From contig MZGO01000021.1 of NCBI GenBank assembly GCA_002084985.1, positions 1 through 7,743 on the forward strand: a stretch of 7,743 nt of DNA. The letters run 5' to 3'. Origin of the DNA: Thermotoga sp. 4484_232 (GTDB lineage Bacteria; Thermotogota; Thermotogae; Thermotogales; Thermotogaceae). The translations under genes and the position numbers were made by a program. The notes under the pieces are model-generated. The model was not told the DNA's origin and ran no database searches. It saw only the letters and a program-made list of their open reading frames with translations. This document shows positions 1 through 5,914 of the stretch, in pieces. Every line of letters begins with the position of its first letter. Position 1 is the stretch's first letter.

Positions 1-537
1 GTTGGAATAGGGGCGAGTTTTTTCAATGAGAACTCCGTTTTCATATTAGAGAATGGAAGGAGCATACTAGAGCTCGGTCACGTAATAGTCGGTAATGGAG
101 AAGAGTGTTATTGTGGTCAGAGGGGATGTCTTGAGATATATGCATCTGAATATGCGGTTTTGAAAGAATTTTTGAAAAAGGATTTCTCTATAAAAGAGTT
201 CATCGAGTTCGAAGAAGAGATGTTCAGAAGAGATTTAGAATATTTGAGAAAGCTTGCAAAAGATCCAAAGGTGGTGAAGAAATATTACACCCCTTCCTTG
301 AAATACCTTTCGATGGCCGTTGGAAATCTCATCATGCTTTTCTTTCCCGAGAAGGTTGTCTTCTATGGAGAGGGTATAAGAAGCTGGATGGTAGAAGAGA
401 TAAAAAAATTCGTTAAGGAAAGGTATAGAAACTCCGTTGTTGGGGGAATAAGCTTTTTGTGTAGAGAAGAGGAAAAAAATGCCTGGGAAACAGGTGTTGC
501 TTTGAACGCTGTGGAGAAATATATTTCAACCTTGTGA
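1..537 (+). CDS. ROK-family protein (repressor or sugar kinase), 3' part only
   Basis: The reading frame is open from base 1 and ends in TGA at 535-537, giving 178 visible residues; the start is outside the window. The fragment opens with a GIG turn of the ROK sugar-kinase fold, then ELGH (Glu24, His27 of the fragment) and the ROK zinc motif CYCGQRGC (Cys36, Cys38, Cys43) followed by LEIYAS. In this family His27 and the three Cys bind zinc and the Glu contacts the sugar. A later helix and the PEKVVFYGEG strand match the usual C-terminal lobe. ROK members are either sugar kinases of about 300 residues or repressors of about 380 with an N-terminal winged helix. The deciding N-terminus is missing. 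Its place directly upstream of, and co-directional with, a transporter operon argues for a regulator. Unusual: Leu23 stands where most members have Gly before the Glu. Confidence 0.88.
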   Translation, partial: VGIGASFFNENSVFILENGRSILELGHVIVGNGEECYCGQRGCLEIYASEYAVLKEFLKKDFSIKEFIEFEEEMFRRDLEYLRKLAKDPKVVKKYYTPSLKYLSMAVGNLIMLFFPEKVVFYGEGIRSWMVEEIKKFVKERYRNSVVGGISFLCREEEKNAWETGVALNAVEKYISTL

Positions 538-546
538 TGACTTCAT

Positions 547-576
547 TTCACCTAAGTACTTGTCTCTTGGTATAAT
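547..576 (+). promoter_or_regulatory. Candidate extended -10 promoter of the ABC operon
   Basis: A perfect TATAAT lies at 571-576, preceded directly by TGG (568-570), giving the TGn extended -10 element. The best upstream partner is TTCACC at 547-552, a 4/6 match to TTGACA with an 18-base spacer, so the -10 region would carry most of the recognition. The predicted start is near 583, leaving a leader of about 32 bases before the binding-protein ATG. No terminator is visible between the ROK stop and this promoter, so read-through from the ROK gene is also possible. Sequence evidence only; no start site was mapped. Confidence 0.66.
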
Positions 577-592
577 TTCCTTTTAGAAAATT
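574..592. promoter_or_regulatory. Candidate operator: AT-rich imperfect palindrome over the promoter start
   Basis: Arms of eight bases (574-581 and 585-592), of the form AATTTCCT and AGAAAATT, pair at seven of eight positions around a 3-base centre. The site overlaps the 3' half of the -10 box and the predicted transcription start, where a bound repressor would block RNA polymerase. AT-rich palindromes of this general type are bound by ROK repressors such as NagC and XylR, and a ROK gene lies immediately upstream. Linking the two is inference; AT-rich palindromes also arise by chance. Confidence 0.4.
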
Positions 593-598
593 CCAATA

Positions 599-606
599 AG
601 GAGGTG
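599..606 (+). promoter_or_regulatory. Ribosome binding site of the binding-protein gene
   Basis: AGGAGGTG is a near-perfect anti-16S match with 8 bases to the ATG at 615. An out-of-frame ATG at 610-612 sits only 3 bases from the site and reads ATG-TCA-TGA, its stop overlapping the true start. The spacing and the signal peptide in the 615 frame decide the start at 615. Confidence 0.85.
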
Positions 607-614
607 GTAATGTC

Positions 615-2138
615 ATGAGAAAACTTGTGGTCGTGCTCATGTTATCTCTTATGGCAGTTCTTTCGTTTTCCGTTAAATATGGAGGGACACTGGTCTACGT
701 TATGGGGGTAGATGCCGTTACACTGCTTCCTGGTAACATGACGGATAATCCATCCGAAATGGTATGTAGACACATTTTCGAGGGGCTTGTCGAATTCGAC
801 GAAAAACTCAACATCAACCCAGCTTTGGCTGAAAGATGGGAGATATCAGAGGATGGAACAGTTTACACTTTTTATCTAAGGAAAGGTGTCAAGTTCCAGG
901 ATGGGACACCATTCAATGCCTATGCAGTGAAGAAGTATTTCGAATATGTCCTGACACACGATCTGAAAAGAACGAAGCTCTATGAACCCTACATAAAAGA
1001 AATAAAGGTGATTGATGACTACACGGTTCAATTCGTTCTAAATCACCCCTTCGGACCATTCCTGAACTATCTCGCTCATGGAGCGGGATTGATTGTATCA
1101 CCCAAGGCGATAGATGAATATGGAGATGATCCTGGTGTCCTTGGAAAACATCCTGTCGGGACAGGGCCATTCAAATTGGCTGAATGGAAAAAGGGAGAGA
1201 AGATAGTTCTTGTTAAGAACGAAAATTATTGGCAGGAAGGTAAACCGTATCTGGATAAAATCGTATTCAAGGTGATCCCAGAAGCTGTAACAAGAGCCCT
1301 CCAACTTCAGGCTGGAGATGCTCATCTTGCCTTGAAAATACCGCCAGTTTTTGTGAAGAAGCTAAAGAACGATCCAAAGATCGATGTCGTTGTAGGGCCA
1401 AGCCTTAGGGTTCTCTACATAGGAATGAACACACAGAAGAAACCCTTTGACGATGTCAGGGTAAGGAGAGCCCTCAATTACGCAATAGATAAAGAGACCC
1501 TTTGCAAAACCATTATGGGAGGCCTTGCAAAACCGGCAGATTCTCCTTTGGCCCCTGCCATTTGGGGGTACTACTCAACGGGGAAATACCCATACGATCC
1601 TGAAAAAGCAAAGAAACTCCTTGCTGAAGCAGGGTATCCAGATGGATTCGAGGCGGAACTGGCAACACCCAAAGGAAGGTATCTACAGGATTACGAGACA
1701 GCAGTGGCTATCCAGGCTCAACTTGCAAAGGTGGGGGTGAAAGTAAAGGTCGTTCCGATGGAATGGGCAACGTATCTTGCGTACGTGAACGTTAAAAATC
1801 CTGACAAGAGATATCAGATGTTCCTCCTGGGATGGGCTCCTTCAACAGGAGAAGCTGATTGGGTTCTAAGACCCTTATTCACCACGGGATCCATATCAAA
1901 TAGGGCCCTCTACTCGAATCCAGAAGTTGATGAATTGGTGGTCAAAGCAAGTAGAGAGGTTGATCCTGAAAAGAGAAAAGAGCTCTATAAAATTCTTCAG
2001 GAAAAGATCGTTGATGATGCTCCTTGGATATTCCTGTATGTCTTGGACCAAGTCTATGCAAAGTCCAAAAAGGTTAAGGGAGATGTAGCACTCCCAATAG
2101 AGATCGTGCTCGTAAAAGATGCTTGGATAGAGGAATGA
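615..2138 (+). CDS. Extracellular solute-binding protein, family 5 (Dpp/Opp type)
   Basis: A 507-residue protein, usual length for SBP_bac_5 (DppA/GsiB-like) binding proteins that capture a ligand outside the membrane and hand it to the permeases. Residues 1-19 form a signal peptide: Arg2-Lys3, a hydrophobic core, and a probable signal-peptidase I site after Ser-Phe-Ser (17-19). There is no lipobox Cys, so it is probably not a lipoprotein. The family signature lies at 70-97 (ALAERWEISEDGT then YLRKGVKFQDG), followed by GTGPFKL (182-188), DVRVRRALNYAID (280-292) and GWAPSTGEADW (406-416), where the acidic residue pair sits in the ligand-site region of DppA-like proteins. It is the first gene of the importer operon and is followed by a strong hairpin. 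The cargo cannot be read from sequence: dipeptides, glutathione-like compounds and, in Thermotoga, oligosaccharides are all handled by this family. Confidence 0.93.
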   Translation: MRKLVVVLMLSLMAVLSFSVKYGGTLVYVMGVDAVTLLPGNMTDNPSEMVCRHIFEGLVEFDEKLNINPALAERWEISEDGTVYTFYLRKGVKFQDGTPFNAYAVKKYFEYVLTHDLKRTKLYEPYIKEIKVIDDYTVQFVLNHPFGPFLNYLAHGAGLIVSPKAIDEYGDDPGVLGKHPVGTGPFKLAEWKKGEKIVLVKNENYWQEGKPYLDKIVFKVIPEAVTRALQLQAGDAHLALKIPPVFVKKLKNDPKIDVVVGPSLRVLYIGMNTQKKPFDDVRVRRALNYAIDKETLCKTIMGGLAKPADSPLAPAIWGYYSTGKYPYDPEKAKKLLAEAGYPDGFEAELATPKGRYLQDYETAVAIQAQLAKVGVKVKVVPMEWATYLAYVNVKNPDKRYQMFLLGWAPSTGEADWVLRPLFTTGSISNRALYSNPEVDELVVKASREVDPEKRKELYKILQEKIVDDAPWIFLYVLDQVYAKSKKVKGDVALPIEIVLVKDAWIEE

Positions 2139-2165
2139 AACAAGGGGGGTCTCCCCCCCTTTGTT
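2139..2165 (+). promoter_or_regulatory. Intercistronic GC-rich hairpin after the binding-protein gene
   Basis: The hairpin begins one base after the stop codon. Six G (2144-2149) pair with six of seven C (2154-2159), extended by two A-T pairs, a one-base T bulge (2162), and C-G, A-T, A-T pairs down to 2139/2165, with a TCTC loop. The sequence after it is TTTGTTGAGG rather than a clean T tract, so it is a poor complete terminator. It ends exactly where the next ribosome site (GAGGTG, 2166-2171) begins. Such hairpins between a binding-protein gene and its permease genes commonly stabilise the upstream transcript end or attenuate transcription, so that binding protein is made in excess. That role is inferred here. 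Confidence 0.75.
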
Positions 2166-2176
2166 GAGGTGTTCTT

Positions 2177-3094
2177 ATGGGGCGTTTTGTCTTAAGAAGA
2201 GTATTACTTCTAATACCCATACTTATAGGTGTATCAGTTCTGATATTTTTGATAATGCATCTTCTGCCAGGAGATCCTGCAAGACTCATAGCAGGAGAGG
2301 ATGCCAGCGAAGAAGAGATAGAGATGATAAGAGTTAAGTACGGTCTTGATAAACCACTGGTGATTCAGTACCTGATATTCATGGAAAATCTTTTCAAAGG
2401 AGAAGTGAAATCCCTAAGATCAGATGCTCCTGTCTTTGAAGAACTTTTCCCTAGATATCTGAACACCATTCAATTGGCATTCAGCAGTGTACTCATAGCT
2501 AGTACTCTGGGAATTCTTTTTGGTGTCATAGCCGCTATTCACAGGAATTCCATAGTGGACAATTTGGTCATGGCAGTTTCCCTTTTCGGAGTTTCAATGC
2601 CGATATTCTGGTTGGGAATACTGCTCATACTTTTCTTTTCGGTGTATCTTGGATGGTTCCCCTCAGGAGGGAAAGAGGGTATCAGATCGCTTGTTCTCCC
2701 ATCTTTAACCATAGGACTTGCTATAGCAGCTTTCATAGCCAGAATGACAAGGGCTTTGATGCTGGACGTTCTGAGTCAAGATTACATAAGAACAGCTGTT
2801 GCTTATGGATTTCCAAGAAAAACGGTGATTTACAGGTATGCTCTCAAAAACGTCATGATACCCATAGTGACCATAATAGGTCTACAATTCGGTTATTTGA
2901 TGGGAGGAGCTGTTCTGACTGAAAGTGTCTTCGGCTGGCCTGGCATAGGAAGATACGTAGTTGAAGCGATATTTGCAAGGGATTACACCGTAGTCCAAGT
3001 TGGAATCATGGTCATATCTGCCACCTTCGTTGTTATCAACCTTCTTGTCGATTTAGCCTACGCTTTCCTGGATCCCAGAATAAGACGAGGGTGA
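2177..3094 (+). CDS. ABC importer permease, DppB/OppB type
   Basis: A 305-residue inner-membrane protein, typical for DppB-like permeases. It starts with the usual short basic end (GRFVLRRVLLL) and has about six membrane segments, roughly 9-30, 98-121, 131-158, 172-190, 226-248 and 275-298. The large loop after the first segment (31-95) carries LLPGDPARL and KYGLDKP, typical of this subfamily. The cytoplasmic EAA loop (about 202-229: DYIRTAVAYGF through KNVMIPIV) docks on an ATPase subunit, and FGWPGIGRYV (252-261) is the conserved DppB motif. The ATG at 2177 is supported by GAGGTG five bases upstream, just beyond the hairpin. It forms the channel with the next gene's product. Confidence 0.95.
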   Translation: MGRFVLRRVLLLIPILIGVSVLIFLIMHLLPGDPARLIAGEDASEEEIEMIRVKYGLDKPLVIQYLIFMENLFKGEVKSLRSDAPVFEELFPRYLNTIQLAFSSVLIASTLGILFGVIAAIHRNSIVDNLVMAVSLFGVSMPIFWLGILLILFFSVYLGWFPSGGKEGIRSLVLPSLTIGLAIAAFIARMTRALMLDVLSQDYIRTAVAYGFPRKTVIYRYALKNVMIPIVTIIGLQFGYLMGGAVLTESVFGWPGIGRYVVEAIFARDYTVVQVGIMVISATFVVINLLVDLAYAFLDPRIRRG

Positions 3095-3098
3095 GAGG

Positions 3099-3953
3099 AT
3101 GAAAAAGAGTAGGAAAACATTCTGGGTAGTATGGAGAAGGTTCAAAAGAAATAGATTCGCAGTTATAGGATTTTGGATCATAGTCGCCTTCACTTTTTTA
3201 GCTATAGCCGCTCCTTGGATATCGCCCTATGATCCTAACGAACAAGATCTTCTGGCGAGTCTTCAAGGACCCTCCTTGAAACATCCCTTTGGAGTGGATT
3301 TCTTTGGAAGGGATATATTGAGCAGGGTTATCTGGGGTGCAAGAGTTTCTTTAACGATATCTGTGGAAGCCGTTGCAATAGCAGTGATTCTTGGTGTGAC
3401 TTTAGGAGCGATCTCTGGCTTTTATGGAGGAGCAGTTGATGAGGTGATAATGAGGATAATGGATGTTTTCCTCGCGATACCGGATATCCTGCTTGCCATA
3501 GCTATAGTCGCCGCTTTGGGACCTGGTACTTTCAATCTTGTTCTTGCAATATCCATATATTCCATGCCTCAATTTGCGAGAGTTGCCAGAAGTGCAGTTC
3601 TTGTTGAGAGAAAGAAAGAATACGTTGAATCCGCAAGAGCAATCGGGGAGAGTAGTCTTTCCATGCTCTTTAGGTACGTACTTCCAAACAGTATTTCACC
3701 GATACTCGTTCAGGCAACCCTCAGAATGGCCAGGGCCATCTTGAGCGTGGCTGGTTTAGGTTTCTTGGGACTTGGAATACAACCCCCAACTCCCGAGTGG
3801 GGAACAGATTTGAGCCAGGCTAGAACTTACCTTCAAATAGCACCCCATACAGGTATATTCCCAGGACTTGCTGTTTTTCTCATAGTGATGGGGTTCAACT
3901 TCCTGGGAGATGGCTTGAATGATGCTTTGAATCCCCGCTTGAAGGATAGGTGA
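3099..3953 (+). CDS. ABC importer permease, DppC/OppC type
   Basis: A 284-residue inner-membrane protein of normal DppC length. The N-terminus has the family's basic start and first membrane segment (RRFKRNRFAVIGF, 13-25, then hydrophobic to about 41), followed by SPYDPNEQD and the hallmark HPFGVDFFGRDILSRV (62-77), GARVSL (80-85) and the segment at 86-108. The EAA loop at about 174-201 (EYVESARAIG through VLPNSISPI) contacts an ATPase. The start lies four bases after the previous stop. The base run GAGAGG touches the ATG directly, so the working ribosome site is probably GAGGG at 3087-3091, seven bases upstream and inside the preceding gene, suggesting translational coupling. It pairs with the DppB-type subunit. 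Confidence 0.95.
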   Translation: MKKSRKTFWVVWRRFKRNRFAVIGFWIIVAFTFLAIAAPWISPYDPNEQDLLASLQGPSLKHPFGVDFFGRDILSRVIWGARVSLTISVEAVAIAVILGVTLGAISGFYGGAVDEVIMRIMDVFLAIPDILLAIAIVAALGPGTFNLVLAISIYSMPQFARVARSAVLVERKKEYVESARAIGESSLSMLFRYVLPNSISPILVQATLRMARAILSVAGLGFLGLGIQPPTPEWGTDLSQARTYLQIAPHTGIFPGLAVFLIVMGFNFLGDGLNDALNPRLKDR

Positions 3954-4933
3954 TGAGAGTGGAAGCGATACTTGACGTCAGAAATCTGGTTGTCGAGTTT
4001 GATACAGAAGAGGGCATCGTCAAAGCTCTGAATGGAGTTTCTTTTTGTTTGAAAAAAGGTGAAATACTTGGAATAGTTGGAGAAACCGGTTGCGGGAAAT
4101 CCGTCACCGTGTATACGGTTTTAAAGCTTCTTCCCATGCCTCCTGCAAGGATAGTGTCAGGGGAGGTTATTTACAAAGGTAGAGATCTTTTGAAATTGAG
4201 CGAGGAGGAACTGAGAAAGATACGGGGAAAAGAGATAGCCATGATATTCCAGGAACCCATGACTTCTTTGAATCCCGTCTTCACTGTAGGGAAACAACTT
4301 ATGGACGTTATATTCCTTCACAGAAAAGTCAGCAAGGAGGAAGCAAGAGAGATCGCTTTGAAAGCTCTGGAAGATGTTAGAATGCAAGATCCAGAGCTCA
4401 TAATGAAAAAATATCCTCATGAACTATCAGGTGGTATGAGACAAAGGGTTATGATAGCTATGGCTCTTTCATGTAATCCGGAGATACTCATAGCGGACGA
4501 ACCGACGACAGCACTGGATGTCACTATACAAGCGCAGATTCTCGCGATAATAAAGGAAATGCAGAGTAAACATAACATGTCAGTTATATTCATAACACAC
4601 GATCTCGGTGTCGTAGCTCAGCTCTGTGATAGAGTGGTCGTGATGTATGCGGGAACTGTGGTGGAGATGGCATCAATCGATACCATATTCAAAAATCCGG
4701 TTCATCCATACACCAGAGGATTATTGGAATCAATACCCAAGATAGACAAGAAGCAGGAAAAACTCAGATCGATACCGGGTATTGTTCCAAACTTGGTATC
4801 CCCTCCTCCCGGTTGTAGATACCATCCAAGATGTGAAAGATTTCTGAAAAACCTCTGTGATAGAGAGGCTCCAAAACTTCTCGAAATAGAGAAAGATCAC
4901 TTTGTAGCTTGTCACAATCCCTACAAGAGGTGA
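3953..4933 (+). CDS. ABC importer ATPase, DppD/OppD type with C-terminal Cys4 motif
   Basis: A 326-residue ATP-hydrolysing subunit on the cytoplasmic face. Walker A is GETGCGKS (43-50), Q-loop Gln100, signature LSGGMRQR (158-165), Walker B ILIADE (178-183), D-loop ALD (187-189) and switch His216. All catalytic residues are present. The C-terminal oligopeptide-type extension (about 235-326) carries Cys288, Cys294, Cys302 and Cys320, spaced as in DppD proteins that bind a [4Fe-4S] cluster. I chose ATG 3953, which overlaps the previous stop by one base (TGATG) with AAGGA six bases upstream. A GTG at 3950 would add one residue and is less likely. It works as a heterodimer with the next gene's product. 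Confidence 0.95.
   Translation: MRVEAILDVRNLVVEFDTEEGIVKALNGVSFCLKKGEILGIVGETGCGKSVTVYTVLKLLPMPPARIVSGEVIYKGRDLLKLSEEELRKIRGKEIAMIFQEPMTSLNPVFTVGKQLMDVIFLHRKVSKEEAREIALKALEDVRMQDPELIMKKYPHELSGGMRQRVMIAMALSCNPEILIADEPTTALDVTIQAQILAIIKEMQSKHNMSVIFITHDLGVVAQLCDRVVVMYAGTVVEMASIDTIFKNPVHPYTRGLLESIPKIDKKQEKLRSIPGIVPNLVSPPPGCRYHPRCERFLKNLCDREAPKLLEIEKDHFVACHNPYKR
4925..4932 (+). promoter_or_regulatory. Ribosome site that fixes the GTG start of the second ATPase
   Basis: AAGAGGTG spans the last codons and stop of the preceding gene. It stands seven bases before GTG 4940. An ATG at 4938 overlaps that GTG but is in another frame and reaches a stop after three codons (ATG-TGG-TCT-TGA). An in-frame TTG at 4946 would be 13 bases away. 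GTG 4940 is therefore the best start. Confidence 0.7.
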
Positions 4934-4939
4934 ATTCAT

Positions 4940-5899
4940 GTGGTCTTGATCAGAGTTGAGAATCTGACGAAAGAGTTCAACGTCAACTTAAGAATAGGGA
5001 AAAAAGCTAAGATAAGAGCGGTGGATAATGTCAGCCTGGAAATAATGAAGGGAGAGACCCTAGGACTCATAGGTGAATCTGGTTGTGGGAAAACCACTTT
5101 TGGTAGAATGCTGGTGAAACTCATATCTCCAACATCTGGAAGGATCATTTACAATGGTGTTGACATAACCAATATGAGGGAAAAGGAATTCAGACCTTAC
5201 AGGAAAAGAGTACAAATAGTTTTTCAAGATCCCTTCTCATCTCTCAATCCAAGGATGACAGTTTTCGATATTCTAAGGAGACCTCTGGAGATTCATAAAG
5301 TTATCGGTAAGAACAATCCGAGAGAGTATATAGCAAAAATTCTCGAAGAAGTCGGTCTGAGAGAAGAACACATGTTGAGGTTTCCCCATGAGTTCAGTGG
5401 GGGACAAAGACAGAGAATATCGATAGCAAGAGCTCTCGTTCTGCAACCTGAATTCATAGTTCTTGATGAACCCACATCCGCTTTAGATGTATCCGTGCAG
5501 TCTCAAATATTGAACCTTTTGAAAGATCTTAAAAAATCTAGGAATTTGACATACCTATTCATATCCCACGATCTATCCGTCATAAGATACATGAGCGATA
5601 GAATAGCCGTTATGTACATGGGAGAGATCGTTGAACTTGCAAAAGCAGACGAGCTTTTCGAAAATCCCTTCCACCCATACACCAAAATGCTTATGGATTC
5701 GATCCCTATCCCGAATCCATCAATTAGAAAATCCTTTTCTATGATAAAAGGAGAACTCCCAAGCCTTTTGAATCCACCCAAAGGATGCAGATTTTCGACA
5801 AGATGCGATTTCAGAGTGAAAGAATGTGAAACGAAGCATCCCGATTTGATTGAAGTGAAAAAGGGGCATTTCGTAAGGTGCTTGAGGATAAACAAATAG
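4940..5899 (+). CDS. ABC importer ATPase, DppF/OppF type with C-terminal Cys4 motif
   Basis: A 319-residue ATPase, the usual partner of a DppD-type subunit. Walker A is GESGCGKT (45-52), Q-loop Gln96, signature FSGGQRQR (152-159), Walker B FIVLDE (172-177), D-loop ALD (181-183) and switch His210. The DppF/OppF hallmark FQDPFSSLNPRMTV spans 95-108. The C-terminal extension holds Cys283, Cys289, Cys296 and Cys314, again the spacing of a [4Fe-4S] site. The gene uses a GTG start seven bases after a good ribosome site. It is the last gene of the operon. The stop is only 15 bases from the end of the convergent dehydrogenase gene and no terminator hairpin is visible. Confidence 0.95.
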   Translation: MVLIRVENLTKEFNVNLRIGKKAKIRAVDNVSLEIMKGETLGLIGESGCGKTTFGRMLVKLISPTSGRIIYNGVDITNMREKEFRPYRKRVQIVFQDPFSSLNPRMTVFDILRRPLEIHKVIGKNNPREYIAKILEEVGLREEHMLRFPHEFSGGQRQRISIARALVLQPEFIVLDEPTSALDVSVQSQILNLLKDLKKSRNLTYLFISHDLSVIRYMSDRIAVMYMGEIVELAKADELFENPFHPYTKMLMDSIPIPNPSIRKSFSMIKGELPSLLNPPKGCRFSTRCDFRVKECETKHPDLIEVKKGHFVRCLRINK

Positions 5900-5914
5900 A
5901 GAAAGATCCCCCCA
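5900..5914. other. 15-bp convergent gap without a visible terminator
   Basis: The two operons meet tail to tail here. The gap contains a short run of C but no inverted repeat or T tract on either strand, and I found no convincing terminator hairpin in the last tens of bases of either gene. Termination must be factor-dependent, lie inside the opposing gene, or be inefficient. Confidence 0.6.

Noticed and set aside
534..552. Weak inverted repeat GTGATGA/TCATTTCAC after the ROK gene
   Set aside because: The loop would be about two bases and pairing needs a two-base bulge, with no T tract; not convincing as terminator or operator.
537..575. 12-codon ORF starting at the ROK stop (TGATG overlap)
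   Set aside because: It has no ribosome site at a useful distance, runs through the promoter -10 box and is too short to judge; probably chance.
2139..2165. Intercistronic hairpin as a full intrinsic terminator
   Set aside because: It is followed by TTTGTTGAGG instead of a T tract, and the permease genes needed for the same importer follow immediately without another visible promoter.
3950..3952. GTG as start of the DppD-type ATPase
   Set aside because: The adjacent ATG at 3953 has better ribosome-site spacing and the common TGATG stop/start overlap; the difference is one residue.
5546..5551. Perfect TTGACA inside the DppF-type ATPase gene
   Set aside because: No acceptable -10 box lies 16-18 bases downstream, and it is mid-gene on the coding strand.
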